Of a stretch of DNA of 52,684 bases, positions 35,732-44,707 are shown in pieces (position 1 is the stretch's first letter; each line of letters opens with the position of its first letter). This DNA is from Dyella solisilvae. GTDB lineage: Bacteria; Pseudomonadota; Gammaproteobacteria; Xanthomonadales; Rhodanobacteraceae. A model generated the notes under the pieces. That model saw nothing but the letters and a program-made list of their open reading frames with translations. It was not told the origin of the DNA and did no database searches. A program made the translations under genes and the position numbers. Location of the stretch: positions 84,201-136,884 of the forward strand of contig NZ_QQSY01000004.1 of assembly GCF_003351225.1 (NCBI RefSeq), written 5' to 3'.

Positions 35732-37098
35732 GCGAGGCGCCGCTGCGCATCGCCGACCTGGCGGGCAAGCGCGTCGCCGTATGGGGCTTTGGCCGCGAGG
35801 GACGCGCCGCCATCACGGCGATCCGTGCGCGGTTGCCTCAGCTGTCGTTGACGCTGTTTTGCAGCGAGGGCGAAGTGTCGTCGGCGGGCGTATTCGACGC
35901 GACACTGCAGGTGCGCGGCGAGGAGCCCGATGCAATCGCTCTGTCGGCCTTCGACGTGGTGGTGAAATCGCCTGGCATTTCCGCCTACAAGCCGGCGTTG
36001 CTGGCTGCGTCTGAGGCGGGAGTGCGCATCACCTCCGGCACGTCGCTGTGGTTTGCCGAGCGACCTGATGCTCGCGTGGTCGCCGTCACCGGCACCAAGG
36101 GCAAGAGCACCACCACGGCGCTGATCGCCCATCTGGCGCGCAGCCTCGGCGTGCGCACGGCGCTGGCCGGCAACATCGGCATGCCAATGCTGGAGCTGCT
36201 CGACGCGCAGGCCGACTTGTGGGCGATCGAACTCTCCAGTTTCCAGACCGGAGAGGCCGGCCCCGTGGAGCTCGGCGTGATCACCAGCCTGTACGAGGAG
36301 CACCTCGATTGGCATGGCTCGCGTGAGCGTTATCTCGAGGACAAGCTCAAGCTTGCCCAGGTGTCGCGCACGCTGCTGGTCAACGCCACCCAGCCCTCGC
36401 TGCTGGAGAAGACCGCGGTCCATCCGCGGCGCATCCTGTTCGGCCAAACCGAAGGCTGGCACGTCGCCAGGGGCTTCATCCGTCGCGGCGCGAAAGCGGT
36501 GTTCGATGTCTCCCGCCTGCAGGCGCCCGGCGAACACAATGCGCTCAATGCCTGCGCTGCGCTGGAGTCACTCGAAGCCATGGGCTTCGATGCGCTGGCC
36601 GCAGCGCCGTCGCTGGGCAGCTTCCGCCCCTTGCCGCATCGCCTGCAGCCATTGGGCGCGCAGGGCGGTCACGAGTGGATCAACGATTCGATCAGCACCA
36701 CGCCGCAGGCGACGCTCGCCGCGCTGGTCAGCCTGCCGGGACGCACGGTGACGGTGATCGTCGGCGGCCATGACCGCGGCCTCGACTGGAGCGATTTCGT
36801 GGCGGCGATGCAGCAGCACGCGCCGCACCTGATCATTGCCCAGGGCACCAATGGCCCACGCATCGCCAAGGCGCTGCGCGAGGCAGGCGTCACCGCGCTG
36901 CGCGAGACGAGCAGCCTCGATGCCGCGGTCGCGCTGGCGCGTGAACAGGCGCCGCCGGGAAGCACCGTGCTGTTGTCCCCCGGGGCGCCGAGCTTCGACC
37001 AGTTCCACGACTACGCCGAGCGCGGCCGCCACTTTGCGGAGTTGGCGGGCTTCGACAGTCATGCCATCGTCGGCATCGAAGGACTGGGCGTCGCTTGA
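35728..37098 (+). CDS. murD2: UDP-MurNAc-L-alanine : L-glutamate ligase
   Basis: Mur ligase of 456 residues. MurD2 adds L-Glu, not D-Glu, to UDP-MurNAc-L-Ala; MurL then inverts the new residue. Family features: Rossmann N-terminal domain (VAVWGFGREGRAA), ATP-binding GTKGKST at 122-128, ELSSFQTG, ITSLYEEHLDWHGS, HNALNACAALE and, in the C-terminal domain, INDSISTTPQATLAAL and LLSPGAPSFDQFHDYAERG. It starts with GTG at 35728 inside the murL stop. Assignment as MurD2 rather than MurD rests on its linkage to murL, which is the known pairing; an ordinary MurD elsewhere in the genome would not contradict it. Confidence 0.93.
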   Translation: MSEAPLRIADLAGKRVAVWGFGREGRAAITAIRARLPQLSLTLFCSEGEVSSAGVFDATLQVRGEEPDAIALSAFDVVVKSPGISAYKPALLAASEAGVRITSGTSLWFAERPDARVVAVTGTKGKSTTTALIAHLARSLGVRTALAGNIGMPMLELLDAQADLWAIELSSFQTGEAGPVELGVITSLYEEHLDWHGSRERYLEDKLKLAQVSRTLLVNATQPSLLEKTAVHPRRILFGQTEGWHVARGFIRRGAKAVFDVSRLQAPGEHNALNACAALESLEAMGFDALAAAPSLGSFRPLPHRLQPLGAQGGHEWINDSISTTPQATLAALVSLPGRTVTVIVGGHDRGLDWSDFVAAMQQHAPHLIIAQGTNGPRIAKALREAGVTALRETSSLDAAVALAREQAPPGSTVLLSPGAPSFDQFHDYAERGRHFAELAGFDSHAIVGIEGLGVA

Positions 37099-37171
37099 TG
37101 CGTTCAGGGCCGTCGGCGCGGTAGCTGACGCCGAGAAGTTGTTTGCGGGTGATTGGGCCAATGGAGGGATT

Positions 37172-37690
37172 ATGTCGAGCAGGGAATGGTCGGTCGTGGT
37201 TGGCTTGCTTCTCGCGTCAGGGATGGTCATCGCCGGAGATACACCGACGGTAGGTTTCCAGGGCTTCGGCGCAGCGCGCATTGGCATGAGTCGCCAGGAG
37301 CTTGCCGCCGCGCTCGGTGACAAGCTGGTGGATGAGGTTCCTGGCGATCCCGACAACCAGCACTGTGGCTTTGTGACCTCGGCAAAGGCAGGCGAGGGCA
37401 TCCGCTTCATGCTGATCGAAGAGCACCTGGCGCGCATCAACGTGTCGTCACCCGTCTTCCAGGCGGCCTCAGGCGCGCATATTGGTTCCACTGAGGAAGA
37501 GGTCCTGGCCGCCTATACCGGCCAGGTGGACGTCGCGCCCCACGCCTACAACGCGCCGGAAGGAAATTACCTCACGGTGCATTCCCCCGACGGACGCGAT
37601 GGCATCCGTTTCGAGACGGACCAGGGGCGCGTAGTGAAGTTTTACGCGGGCACCGCGGAAGCCATCCAATACATCGAGGGATGCCTATGA
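37172..37690 (+). CDS. Secreted protein of unknown function
   Basis: Unrecognised, 172 residues. A short hydrophobic N-terminus (VVVGLLLASGMVIA) suggests a signal peptide cut after Ala. The mature part appears to have two similar halves, each with a GAxRIGxSxxEL/EEVLAA-type helix (GAARIGMSRQELAAALG and GAHIGSTEEEVLAAYTG), the pattern of SmpA/OmlA or BLIP-like domains; that is only a resemblance. One Cys lies in QHCGFV and one at the very end (EGCL), which could form a disulfide. Start at 37172 has ggaggg 5 bases upstream. Its TGA overlaps the ATG of the next gene (ATGA). Confidence 0.7.
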   Translation: MSSREWSVVVGLLLASGMVIAGDTPTVGFQGFGAARIGMSRQELAAALGDKLVDEVPGDPDNQHCGFVTSAKAGEGIRFMLIEEHLARINVSSPVFQAASGAHIGSTEEEVLAAYTGQVDVAPHAYNAPEGNYLTVHSPDGRDGIRFETDQGRVVKFYAGTAEAIQYIEGCL

Positions 37691-38133
37691 CGACGCCAAG
37701 CGGCGAGATCTTCCTGGTCGAAAGCGCTGGCGAAGTGGCCTCCTGCTTTCAGGCTTTCCATGCCTTGCGCCCGCATTTGACGGAAGCTGCGTTCCTGTCG
37801 CAGGTGGAACGCCAGCGCGCGCAGGGCTACCGGATCGTGGGATGGCGCCGCGATGGCCGGGTCTGCAGCGCCGCCGGATTCCGGCTCGCCGAATTCCTCG
37901 CCTGGGGCAAGGTGCTCTACATCGACGACCTGACCACTTTGCCGGGCGAAACCGGCAACGGTTACGCAGGCGCGCTGCTCGACTGGCTGATCACACACGC
38001 GCAGGAGCAACGGTGCGACGCCGTGCACCTGGACACCGGCTACGCCCGACACATCGCGCACCGTTTGTACCTGCGCAAGGGCTTCCAGCTGAGCAGTCAC
38101 CACATGGCGCTGAATCTTGCCGACCTTCACTGA
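37687..38133 (+). CDS. GNAT family N-acetyltransferase
   Basis: Acetyl-CoA-dependent acetyltransferase of 148 residues. The fold can be followed through VGWRRDGRVCSAAGFRL (strands 2-3), VLYIDDLTTLPGETGNGYAGALLDWL (strand 4 and the acetyl-CoA loop, here TGNGYA), CDAVHLDTGY and HRLYLRKGFQLSSHHMALNL (the C-terminal strand-helix-strand). Substrate unknown. It starts with ATG at 37687, overlapping the previous gene by four bases, with gaggga upstream. It is followed 32 bases later by a second, only distantly related GNAT gene. Confidence 0.85.
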   Translation: MTTPSGEIFLVESAGEVASCFQAFHALRPHLTEAAFLSQVERQRAQGYRIVGWRRDGRVCSAAGFRLAEFLAWGKVLYIDDLTTLPGETGNGYAGALLDWLITHAQEQRCDAVHLDTGYARHIAHRLYLRKGFQLSSHHMALNLADLH

Positions 38134-38165
38134 CACGTCGCCGTCCTGTCACCGGAGTCAACGCC

Positions 38166-38621
38166 TTGGACATTCGTCTGGATGATTTGCGCGGGCCGGA
38201 GATTGCCGCGTTGCTGCAGGAACATCTCGATGACATGAAGCTGCACTCGCCGCCGGAGAGCATCCATGCGCTCGATCTGGACAAGCTGCGTCAGCCGGAC
38301 ATTTCCTTCTGGACCCTGTGGCAGGACGGCGAGTTGCTCGGTTGCGGCGCGATCAGGCAGCTCGACGTCACGCATGGCGAGATCAAGTCGATGCGCACGT
38401 CCATGCGTCATCGGCGCAAGGGCGTGGCGGCGCGCATGTTGCGGCATATTCTCGACGAGGCTGCCCGGCGTGGTTATCACCGGCTGAGTCTGGAGACGGG
38501 CTCGCCTGCCGCCTTCACGCCGGCGCGGGAGCTGTACGCGCGCTTTGGGTTCGTGCCTTGCGGGCCGTTCGCCGATTACGCTGAGGATCCCTACAGCGTG
38601 TTCATGACGCGGGAGCTTTGA
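38166..38621 (+). CDS. GNAT family N-acetyltransferase (YsnE-like)
   Basis: Acetyltransferase of 151 residues resembling the YsnE group: IRLDDLRGPEIAALLQEHL at the start, SPPESIHALDLDKLR, FWTLWQDGELLGCGAIRQL, HGEIKSMRT, the acetyl-CoA loop RRKGVAARML, and GYHRLSLETGSPAAFTPARELYARFGF followed by YSVFMTREL. The homologous start is the TTG at 38166, with ccggag upstream; no ATG lies near. The frame is open further upstream to 37842 but that part overlaps the previous gene. Substrate is not established for this group; a role in auxin-related chemistry was proposed for the Bacillus member. Confidence 0.85.
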   Translation: MDIRLDDLRGPEIAALLQEHLDDMKLHSPPESIHALDLDKLRQPDISFWTLWQDGELLGCGAIRQLDVTHGEIKSMRTSMRHRRKGVAARMLRHILDEAARRGYHRLSLETGSPAAFTPARELYARFGFVPCGPFADYAEDPYSVFMTREL

Positions 38622-38679
38622 GGACGCGCCTCTTCCTCTCTGGTGCGGAGAGGTGCGCGCAATGCGGCGCAAAGAAAGG

Positions 38680-38703
38680 GCCACGCCCCTTGCTAGGCGT
38701 GGC
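38680..38703 (-). terminator. Terminator of the M13 peptidase gene
   Basis: Stem gccacgcc at 38680-38687 pairs with ggcgtggc at 38696-38703, eight-base loop. Read on the minus strand, the hairpin is followed by ccctttctttgcg. A smaller taagcc/ggctta hairpin lies between it and the stop. It may also end the converging plus-strand GNAT transcript. Confidence 0.65.
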
Positions 38704-38727
38704 TCTAGTTGGCTAAGCCTGTTTGGC

Positions 38728-40806
38728 TTACCAGATCCGCACGCGATCCTCGGGCGCCAGGTACAGCGTCTCGCCCGGCTTGGGCTGGAACGCGTCATAC
38801 CACGCATCGATGTTGCGCACGGTCTGGGCGCGGAACCGACCCGGTGCGTGTTCGTTGCCGAGCACCCGCGCGCGCAGCGCTGCCTCGCGCACCTTTTCGC
38901 GCCAGCTCTGGCCGAAAGCGAGGAAGAAGCGCTGGTCACCGGTGAGGCCATCAATGACCGGCGCCGGCTTTCCACCCAGCGACTTCTGGTAGGCGAGGTA
39001 GGCGATAGTCAGGCCCGAGACGTCGGCGATGTTCTCGCCCAGCGTCTGCTGGCCGTTGACGTGCAGGCCGGGCAGGGCTTCATAGGCGTTGAACTGTTCG
39101 ACCAGCCGCTGGCCGGCAGCCTTGAAGTGGGCCTGATCCTCCGGTGTCCACCAGTTGGCGAGGTTGCCATTGGCGTCGAACTCGGCGCCGAGGTTGTCGA
39201 AGCTGTGGCTGATTTCGTGGCCGATGATCGCGCCGATCGAGCCGTAGTTGGCTGCCGGGTCGACCTTCGGATCGAAGAACGGCGCCTCGAGGATCGCCGC
39301 GGGGAAGTTGAGCGCGTTCTGCAGCGGCAGGTTCACCGCATTCACCGTCTGCGGCGTCATCCACCACTCGCCACGGTCCACGGGCTGGCCGAGCTTGGCC
39401 AGCTGGTGTTCGTACTCGTACTTCTCGGCGCGCTGCTGGTTGCCCAGCGCATCGTCCGGACGGATCTCCAGCTTGGCGTACTCACGCCAGGTCTCGGGAT
39501 AGCCCACGCTGACCTTGATGTTGGCGATCTTGGCCTTGGCCTTCTGGCGGGTGGCCGGAGTCATCCACTCCAGGTGATCGACGCGCTCGTCGAAGGCGGC
39601 GAGGATGTTCTTCACCATCTGCTCGACCTGGGTCTTGGACGAGGCCGGGAAGTACTTCTTCACGTAGATCTGGCCCACGGCATCGCCCAACGCGACGTTG
39701 GTGCTGGCCACGGCGCGCTTCCAGCGATCGCGCTCTTTCGGGGTTCCCTGCAGGGTCTGGCCGAAGAAGCCGAAGCGCAAGTCGGCATAAGCCTTGGGCA
39801 GCAGGCTGGCGCTTTCGTTGAGGGCGTGGAAGGTCAGGTAGTCCTTCCAGGTCTGCAGCGGTTCGCTGGCGGTCAGCGCGGACAGGCCCTTGATGCCGGG
39901 CACCTGCCACACGTTGACAATCTTCTGCTGGTCCAGGCCGGCGGCCTTGAAGTAGGCGTTCCAGTCGAGGCCTGGCGCGCTCTTGTCGAACGAGGCGAGC
40001 GGCCACGGGTTGTTGGCCTTGTGGATGTCCTGCGTATCGACGATGTCGACGTGGGCCTTGGCGATCTTGGTTTCCAGCTCGAGGATGGACTTGGCCTTCG
40101 CATCGGCGTCGGCGATGCCGGCCTGCTTGAGCAGGGCCGCGACGTAGGCCAGGTATTTGCCGCGCGTATCCACCATCGCCTTGTCGCTGGACAGGTAGTA
40201 GTCGCGCGTGGGCATGCCCAGGCCGCCCTGCAGCAGGTAAGGGATGTTGCGGCCGGCTTCCTGCAGGCCATGCGAGACGAACAGGCCGAACAGGCGCTCG
40301 GTCTGGAAGTTGGTGGCGTTGACCGGATCAACGTCGGCGCGCAGGCCTTCACCCAGCACGCGGGCCAGGTCGGCCTTGCTGTTGATGGCGCCGATTTCCT
40401 TCAGCGCGGACTCGATCGGCGTGAGGCCACGCTTCTCGATGGTGGCTTCGTCCATGTAGGCCGCGTAGTAGTCGGCGATCTTGCGCTCGTTGCTGCCAGC
40501 CGGCGCGTTGCTGGCCGCCGCGGCCTTGATCAGGTCGGCCGTGCGCTGCTCGGCCTTGAGGAACACCTGCAGGAACACGCCCGTGCTGGAGCGGTCGGCC
40601 GGAATTTCAGCCGTCTTCTTCCAAGCGCCGTTGGCGAAGTTGTCGAAGTCGTTGCCCGGCCGCACGCTGTGGTCGATGCCGGCCAGGTCGATGCCGCTGG
40701 CGCTGCGCGCAGGCGTCTGCACCGCTGGAGGCGTGGCGGGCTCGGCGGCCCATGCGCACGTGCTGGTCAGCGCGGCGGCGGTGAGGATCCATCTGAATTG
40801 CCGCAT
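38728..40806 (-). CDS. M13 family zinc metallopeptidase (neprilysin/PepO-like)
   Basis: Exported metallo-endopeptidase of 692 residues. The signal peptide is MRQFRWILTAAALTSTCAWAA. The N-terminal half is the M13_N domain; the start of the mature chain, IDHSVRPGNDFDNFANGAW, is diagnostic. The catalytic half has HEISH with His530, Glu531 and His534, and GENIADVSG with the third zinc ligand Glu591. The C-terminal RFRAQTVRNIDAWYDAF is the family substrate-loop end, and the protein stops in RIW, as neprilysins end in a Trp. Such enzymes cut short peptides, here probably in the periplasm. The start at 40806 has aggaga 7 bases upstream. Confidence 0.94.
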   Translation of the reverse strand: MRQFRWILTAAALTSTCAWAAEPATPPAVQTPARSASGIDLAGIDHSVRPGNDFDNFANGAWKKTAEIPADRSSTGVFLQVFLKAEQRTADLIKAAAASNAPAGSNERKIADYYAAYMDEATIEKRGLTPIESALKEIGAINSKADLARVLGEGLRADVDPVNATNFQTERLFGLFVSHGLQEAGRNIPYLLQGGLGMPTRDYYLSSDKAMVDTRGKYLAYVAALLKQAGIADADAKAKSILELETKIAKAHVDIVDTQDIHKANNPWPLASFDKSAPGLDWNAYFKAAGLDQQKIVNVWQVPGIKGLSALTASEPLQTWKDYLTFHALNESASLLPKAYADLRFGFFGQTLQGTPKERDRWKRAVASTNVALGDAVGQIYVKKYFPASSKTQVEQMVKNILAAFDERVDHLEWMTPATRQKAKAKIANIKVSVGYPETWREYAKLEIRPDDALGNQQRAEKYEYEHQLAKLGQPVDRGEWWMTPQTVNAVNLPLQNALNFPAAILEAPFFDPKVDPAANYGSIGAIIGHEISHSFDNLGAEFDANGNLANWWTPEDQAHFKAAGQRLVEQFNAYEALPGLHVNGQQTLGENIADVSGLTIAYLAYQKSLGGKPAPVIDGLTGDQRFFLAFGQSWREKVREAALRARVLGNEHAPGRFRAQTVRNIDAWYDAFQPKPGETLYLAPEDRVRIW

Positions 40807-40902
40807 GAGCGGTCTCCTGGCTGGGGAAAGTGTCAACGATAGTCCCACGCCTGTGGCGGTGGGCTATGACTTTTGGGCTAGCGTCTATCCATACGCGCCG
40901 CG

Positions 40903-43900
40903 TCAGCGCTCAAATCGATAGTTGAGCGTCGCGCGGTTGAATGAGGTGGCGCTCTGCGCCTCCAGGTTCCAGTTGCGACTGAAGTGGTAGCGCAGGGTGA
41001 TCACCTGGCCGGGATCGAACAGCGCCACGCCGTAACTCAGGTACAGGCGCGGCGACAAGAACTTGCCTACGGTGAAGGCCGAGCCGCCGTTGAGCGCATC
41101 GCTGCTGCTCACGCCGATGTCGTCGATGCCCAGCCGCTGCCCGATGCTCTTGGCCAGCAGGTTGCCGGTGGCCGAACCCAGCGCCTGCGCTGCGGCATTG
41201 ACCGTGCTGCCTTCACCGCTCCGCAACTGCGACAGCGGCCTGCCGGTGATCAGGTAGGAAAGCGCATCGGACTGCTCCATCACCGGCTGCGAGAACACCG
41301 TGAGCACCGGGCGCTGCGCGGTGCCGGTCACGTTGAGGCCCACCTGCTGGCCCGTGTCGATGGTGGCGTTGGGGTTGAGCCTGCGAATGGCGCGGATGTT
41401 GAGGCCGGGGTTGTCGATCGGCGTGCTGGCGAACAGCAGCTGGCCGCGGTCGATCTGCAGCGCCTGCCCGTAGGCCGTGTAGGTGCCACTGACTTCCACC
41501 TGGCCTTGGCCGGTGGTGGTCCGGCCAGGCCGCTCGCTGACCACCACCTGGCCGCGCAGCTTGCCGTCCAGGCCCATGCCCACGACGTGCGCCTGTTCGC
41601 CCAGCTTCACCGTGACGGTCGCGGTGATCGGCATGCGTTGGGCTGCCTCCTCGCGTTCCTCGTCATCGATCACCACCACGTCCGGTGACACGCGCGTCGC
41701 TCCGGAGCCAGGCAGCTTGTCGAGATTCACGTCGGCGTTGTCCAGGGTCACCGCGCCGGTGATCTCCAGTCCCTTGGCGTCGTGTTGGACGGTCAGGTCC
41801 GGTGACAGCGACACCTTGGCTGCGGCAATGTCGATCACCCGGACCTGGTTGCCCTTCAGCGTCAACACGCTTGGTGCGTTGGTCCCCAGCGTTGCGGCGC
41901 CAGCCAGCAGGAGGTCGCCATCGCCCGAGTGCACGCGGCCGTCGAGGCGGAAGTGACGGGCGTCGCTGGTGGTGATGGTGACGTGGCCCTCGCTCAGCTT
42001 GAGGCCCATCGCGGGAATTTCCGCGGAAAAGTCGCTCAGCGCCGCCTGCCCGGTGATGGCGGGCTGCGCAAGCGTGCCGCCGAGACCGAAGTCGCCGCTG
42101 ATGGCGCCCTTGGGCTTGACCACCTGCGTGGTGAAGATCTCCAGCAGCGCGAGGTTGCTCACGTGCATGGACACGCGTCCGCCAAGCGCTCGTTGCGCGC
42201 CGCTGATCGTGGCCACGCCGTCCACGCGCCCCTTGTTGGTCAGCCCGGCATGCAGTTCGATGTGCTGCACCGACGGGCTGAGCTGGGCATTCAGGGCGAG
42301 GTTGTCGTAGGTGAGCAGCGGTTCGTCGGGACGGTCGGCATAGGCAATGACGCCACGCGCAGAGGTGATGGATGCGGTACCGCTCAAGGCGCCGGCGGTG
42401 TTGCGTCGCAGGTTGCCGCTGCCTTCCAGCATGCCGTCCACGCGCATGGGCACTTTGGCCGTGCTGACGGCGCTCATCACCAGCGCCAGTGGCAGGCTGT
42501 GCAGGCGATAGCTGGCTTCGAGGTTGCCGGCCCTGTCCTGCTTGGCGGCAGCACACAGCAGAGGCTCGCCCGCGGTGAGGCACAACTCGGACAGGCTCAT
42601 CGCACCATCGTTGTAGGACAGCTGCGTGGCGTGCTGCAGGCGCCAGCGCGGGAGGCCGGCAAGATCGAGGTTAAGTGCGGACAGCGTGCCGTTCCACGCC
42701 GCGCCCCTGAGGCTGCCGGTCAACGCCAGGTTGGCGGAGAGCGGTTGGCCACGTGCATCAAGGGTGAGCGAATGCCGCTCGGCCGTGCCGTTGCCGCTGA
42801 CATCGACTTCGTTGAAGGCAAGGCCGGCCGCATTGACACCGGCGGCGCGCAGATCGAGCCGGCCGCCTGGCAGGCTGATGTCGGGCACGTCCGCCAACAA
42901 GTGCAGGCGCTCGATGCGCTGCCCGGCGTAAGTCAGGTTGTTGCCTTCGAGGTTGGCATTCACCGCCAGTCTCGGACGCCTGCCGCGCACGACGATGTTG
43001 CCGCGCAGTCGGCCGGCCGCGTCAGGCAACCAGTCGCCCAGCGTCGCCACCGCGAGCTGGATGGTGACGTTGTTGGTATTGCCGGGCTGCGCCTGGATCT
43101 GCACGTCGCTGCCGCCCGAGACGAGGTGCAGCCTGCCGTCGACCACGCCTTCGGGCGGCAGGTGCAGCTTGCCTTCGCCGTGGATGGTGCGATCGCGCAG
43201 GCGGCCTTCCAGTCGACGAATCTCCAGCGTCACCTCCGGGCGATCCTTGGTCAGGGCGCCCTGCGAAGCAATGTCGAAATCCAGCGAGCCGTTCCACTTG
43301 GCGAACAACTGCCCCGGGTCAAACCGTTGCGCCGTGGCCTCGAACTGCCAGCCAAACGTGGGTTGCAAGGTCAGCACACCGGTCGCCTGCAGGCTGCCTT
43401 GTGCCTGCTTGACGTTGAGCGCATGCACGGTGAGCTGCTGCTGCGTGCCATCCAGTTCGAAGGTGACGTCGGCGAGCTTGCTCTGCGCGCCGATGGTCAG
43501 CGTGCTGGCGGCGTGGAATTGCTCGAGGTTGCCGCTGGCCTGCAGGCGGCCGTGACTCAGGATCTCCTGGCCCGCCACTTGTTCGGGCAAGACCACGTTC
43601 GCCCAGTCGACGGTCAGATCCGCGGCGAGAGGACGTGCGTCGAGCTTGAGCGTGCCTTGGGCATCGACCTCACCCGTGAATTGCGGCGAGCCGAGAGCGA
43701 GCCGCTCGATGGTGAGCGTGTTGAAGTCGTCGCTGAAGCGCGCACTCAGCGGGTGAAGCTGCAGCTGGTAGTCGTTGAGGTCCAGTTGCCCGCTCAGCGT
43801 GCCGCCACGCCGGTCGCCCTTGCCATCAAGCGCCACCGCCAGCCCGGTGAGTGCGCTGTCGCCCAGCAGCGGCTTGGGGTCGAAGCGCGGGGCGTCCAGT

Positions 43901-44697
43901 CGTGCGGTCCACGCGTAATCGCCGCCCTGCGCCAGGTCGAGCTGCAGGCGCGACGCCATTGGCTGGGTGAGTTCAAGCTCGGCATGGGCCTGCTTGCCGT
44001 CGCCATGGGCCTGCAGTTGGCCGGCGTATGCCGTGCCGGCCACGGTCCAGGCGAACTGCGTCGTGCTCTGGCCGCTGTAACGGCCGGCAATGAGCAGGGC
44101 GCCGTCGAGCGTGACGTGCCCGTCGGGCGAGCGCAGCGCCACGTGGCGCAGCTCGATGCCGCGATCCGTCCAGCTTCCGGCCAGGTCGAGCGCATCGGAG
44201 GCGAACAACGGCTTGCCGTCCTGACGAATCCGCGCCGCGCCCACCTGCGCGCGATCAAACACCATGTCGAACGGCGGCTTCCACGAGAAATGGCTTGCCG
44301 GCTGGTTGGGCTGGCTCCTGGGCAGGTCGATCTCCACGCCATCGGCGTTCAGGACGAACACGTGCAGGCGCTTGCGCAGCAGCGCGCGGGCGCTGAAGTC
44401 GACGTGGGCGCGGGCGATCCTGATGTCCAGCCCCGCGTCGTCGGCATAGCGAAAGCCGGTCACATCCAGCGGGCCGAGCAGCCGCCCCTGCGCGGTCTGC
44501 ACGCTGATGGCGCCGTGCGTCAGCGCTTCGGCGCGCGCCAGTGCAAAGCGCAAGCCGGGTGAGGTGCCAACCAACCAGGCTGCGAACGCGAGGAGGACGA
44601 GCAGCAGGCCAAGCAGCGACCACATGCCAATGCGCAGCCAGCGGCGGCGCGGTGGCGGCGTGGGGGCGTGAGTCGTGGCGGGCGCGTCGGTGGTCAT
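40903..44697 (-). CDS. tamB: Translocation and assembly module subunit TamB
   Basis: Inner-membrane-anchored periplasmic protein of 1264 residues, the AsmA/Vps13-like bridge that works with TamA in outer membrane protein assembly and phospholipid transport. A single membrane anchor lies at about 21-44 (WLRIGMWSLLGLLLVLLAFAAWLVG). The long middle is beta-repeat sequence. The C-terminal DUF490/TamB domain ends LIYTRPLSQLRSGEG-like (here YLITGRPLSQLRSGEGS), LSPRLYLSYGVALFDPGQVITLRYHFSRNW, and a final Arg. Length matches the E. coli protein (1259). It starts 10 bases after the tamA stop, so the two are almost surely one operon; the ribosome binding site is poor, suggesting coupling. Confidence 0.94.
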   Translation of the reverse strand: MTTDAPATTHAPTPPPRRRWLRIGMWSLLGLLLVLLAFAAWLVGTSPGLRFALARAEALTHGAISVQTAQGRLLGPLDVTGFRYADDAGLDIRIARAHVDFSARALLRKRLHVFVLNADGVEIDLPRSQPNQPASHFSWKPPFDMVFDRAQVGAARIRQDGKPLFASDALDLAGSWTDRGIELRHVALRSPDGHVTLDGALLIAGRYSGQSTTQFAWTVAGTAYAGQLQAHGDGKQAHAELELTQPMASRLQLDLAQGGDYAWTARLDAPRFDPKPLLGDSALTGLAVALDGKGDRRGGTLSGQLDLNDYQLQLHPLSARFSDDFNTLTIERLALGSPQFTGEVDAQGTLKLDARPLAADLTVDWANVVLPEQVAGQEILSHGRLQASGNLEQFHAASTLTIGAQSKLADVTFELDGTQQQLTVHALNVKQAQGSLQATGVLTLQPTFGWQFEATAQRFDPGQLFAKWNGSLDFDIASQGALTKDRPEVTLEIRRLEGRLRDRTIHGEGKLHLPPEGVVDGRLHLVSGGSDVQIQAQPGNTNNVTIQLAVATLGDWLPDAAGRLRGNIVVRGRRPRLAVNANLEGNNLTYAGQRIERLHLLADVPDISLPGGRLDLRAAGVNAAGLAFNEVDVSGNGTAERHSLTLDARGQPLSANLALTGSLRGAAWNGTLSALNLDLAGLPRWRLQHATQLSYNDGAMSLSELCLTAGEPLLCAAAKQDRAGNLEASYRLHSLPLALVMSAVSTAKVPMRVDGMLEGSGNLRRNTAGALSGTASITSARGVIAYADRPDEPLLTYDNLALNAQLSPSVQHIELHAGLTNKGRVDGVATISGAQRALGGRVSMHVSNLALLEIFTTQVVKPKGAISGDFGLGGTLAQPAITGQAALSDFSAEIPAMGLKLSEGHVTITTSDARHFRLDGRVHSGDGDLLLAGAATLGTNAPSVLTLKGNQVRVIDIAAAKVSLSPDLTVQHDAKGLEITGAVTLDNADVNLDKLPGSGATRVSPDVVVIDDEEREEAAQRMPITATVTVKLGEQAHVVGMGLDGKLRGQVVVSERPGRTTTGQGQVEVSGTYTAYGQALQIDRGQLLFASTPIDNPGLNIRAIRRLNPNATIDTGQQVGLNVTGTAQRPVLTVFSQPVMEQSDALSYLITGRPLSQLRSGEGSTVNAAAQALGSATGNLLAKSIGQRLGIDDIGVSSSDALNGGSAFTVGKFLSPRLYLSYGVALFDPGQVITLRYHFSRNWNLEAQSATSFNRATLNYRFER

Positions 44698-44707
44698 GAC
44701 GGGATGC

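Noticed and set aside
41929-44562. Open frame of 877 codons on the plus strand opposite tamB
   Set aside because: Its translation is His/Gln/Arg/Ala-rich with no domain, and it mirrors tamB, whose identity is certain. Long antisense frames are expected at this GC content.
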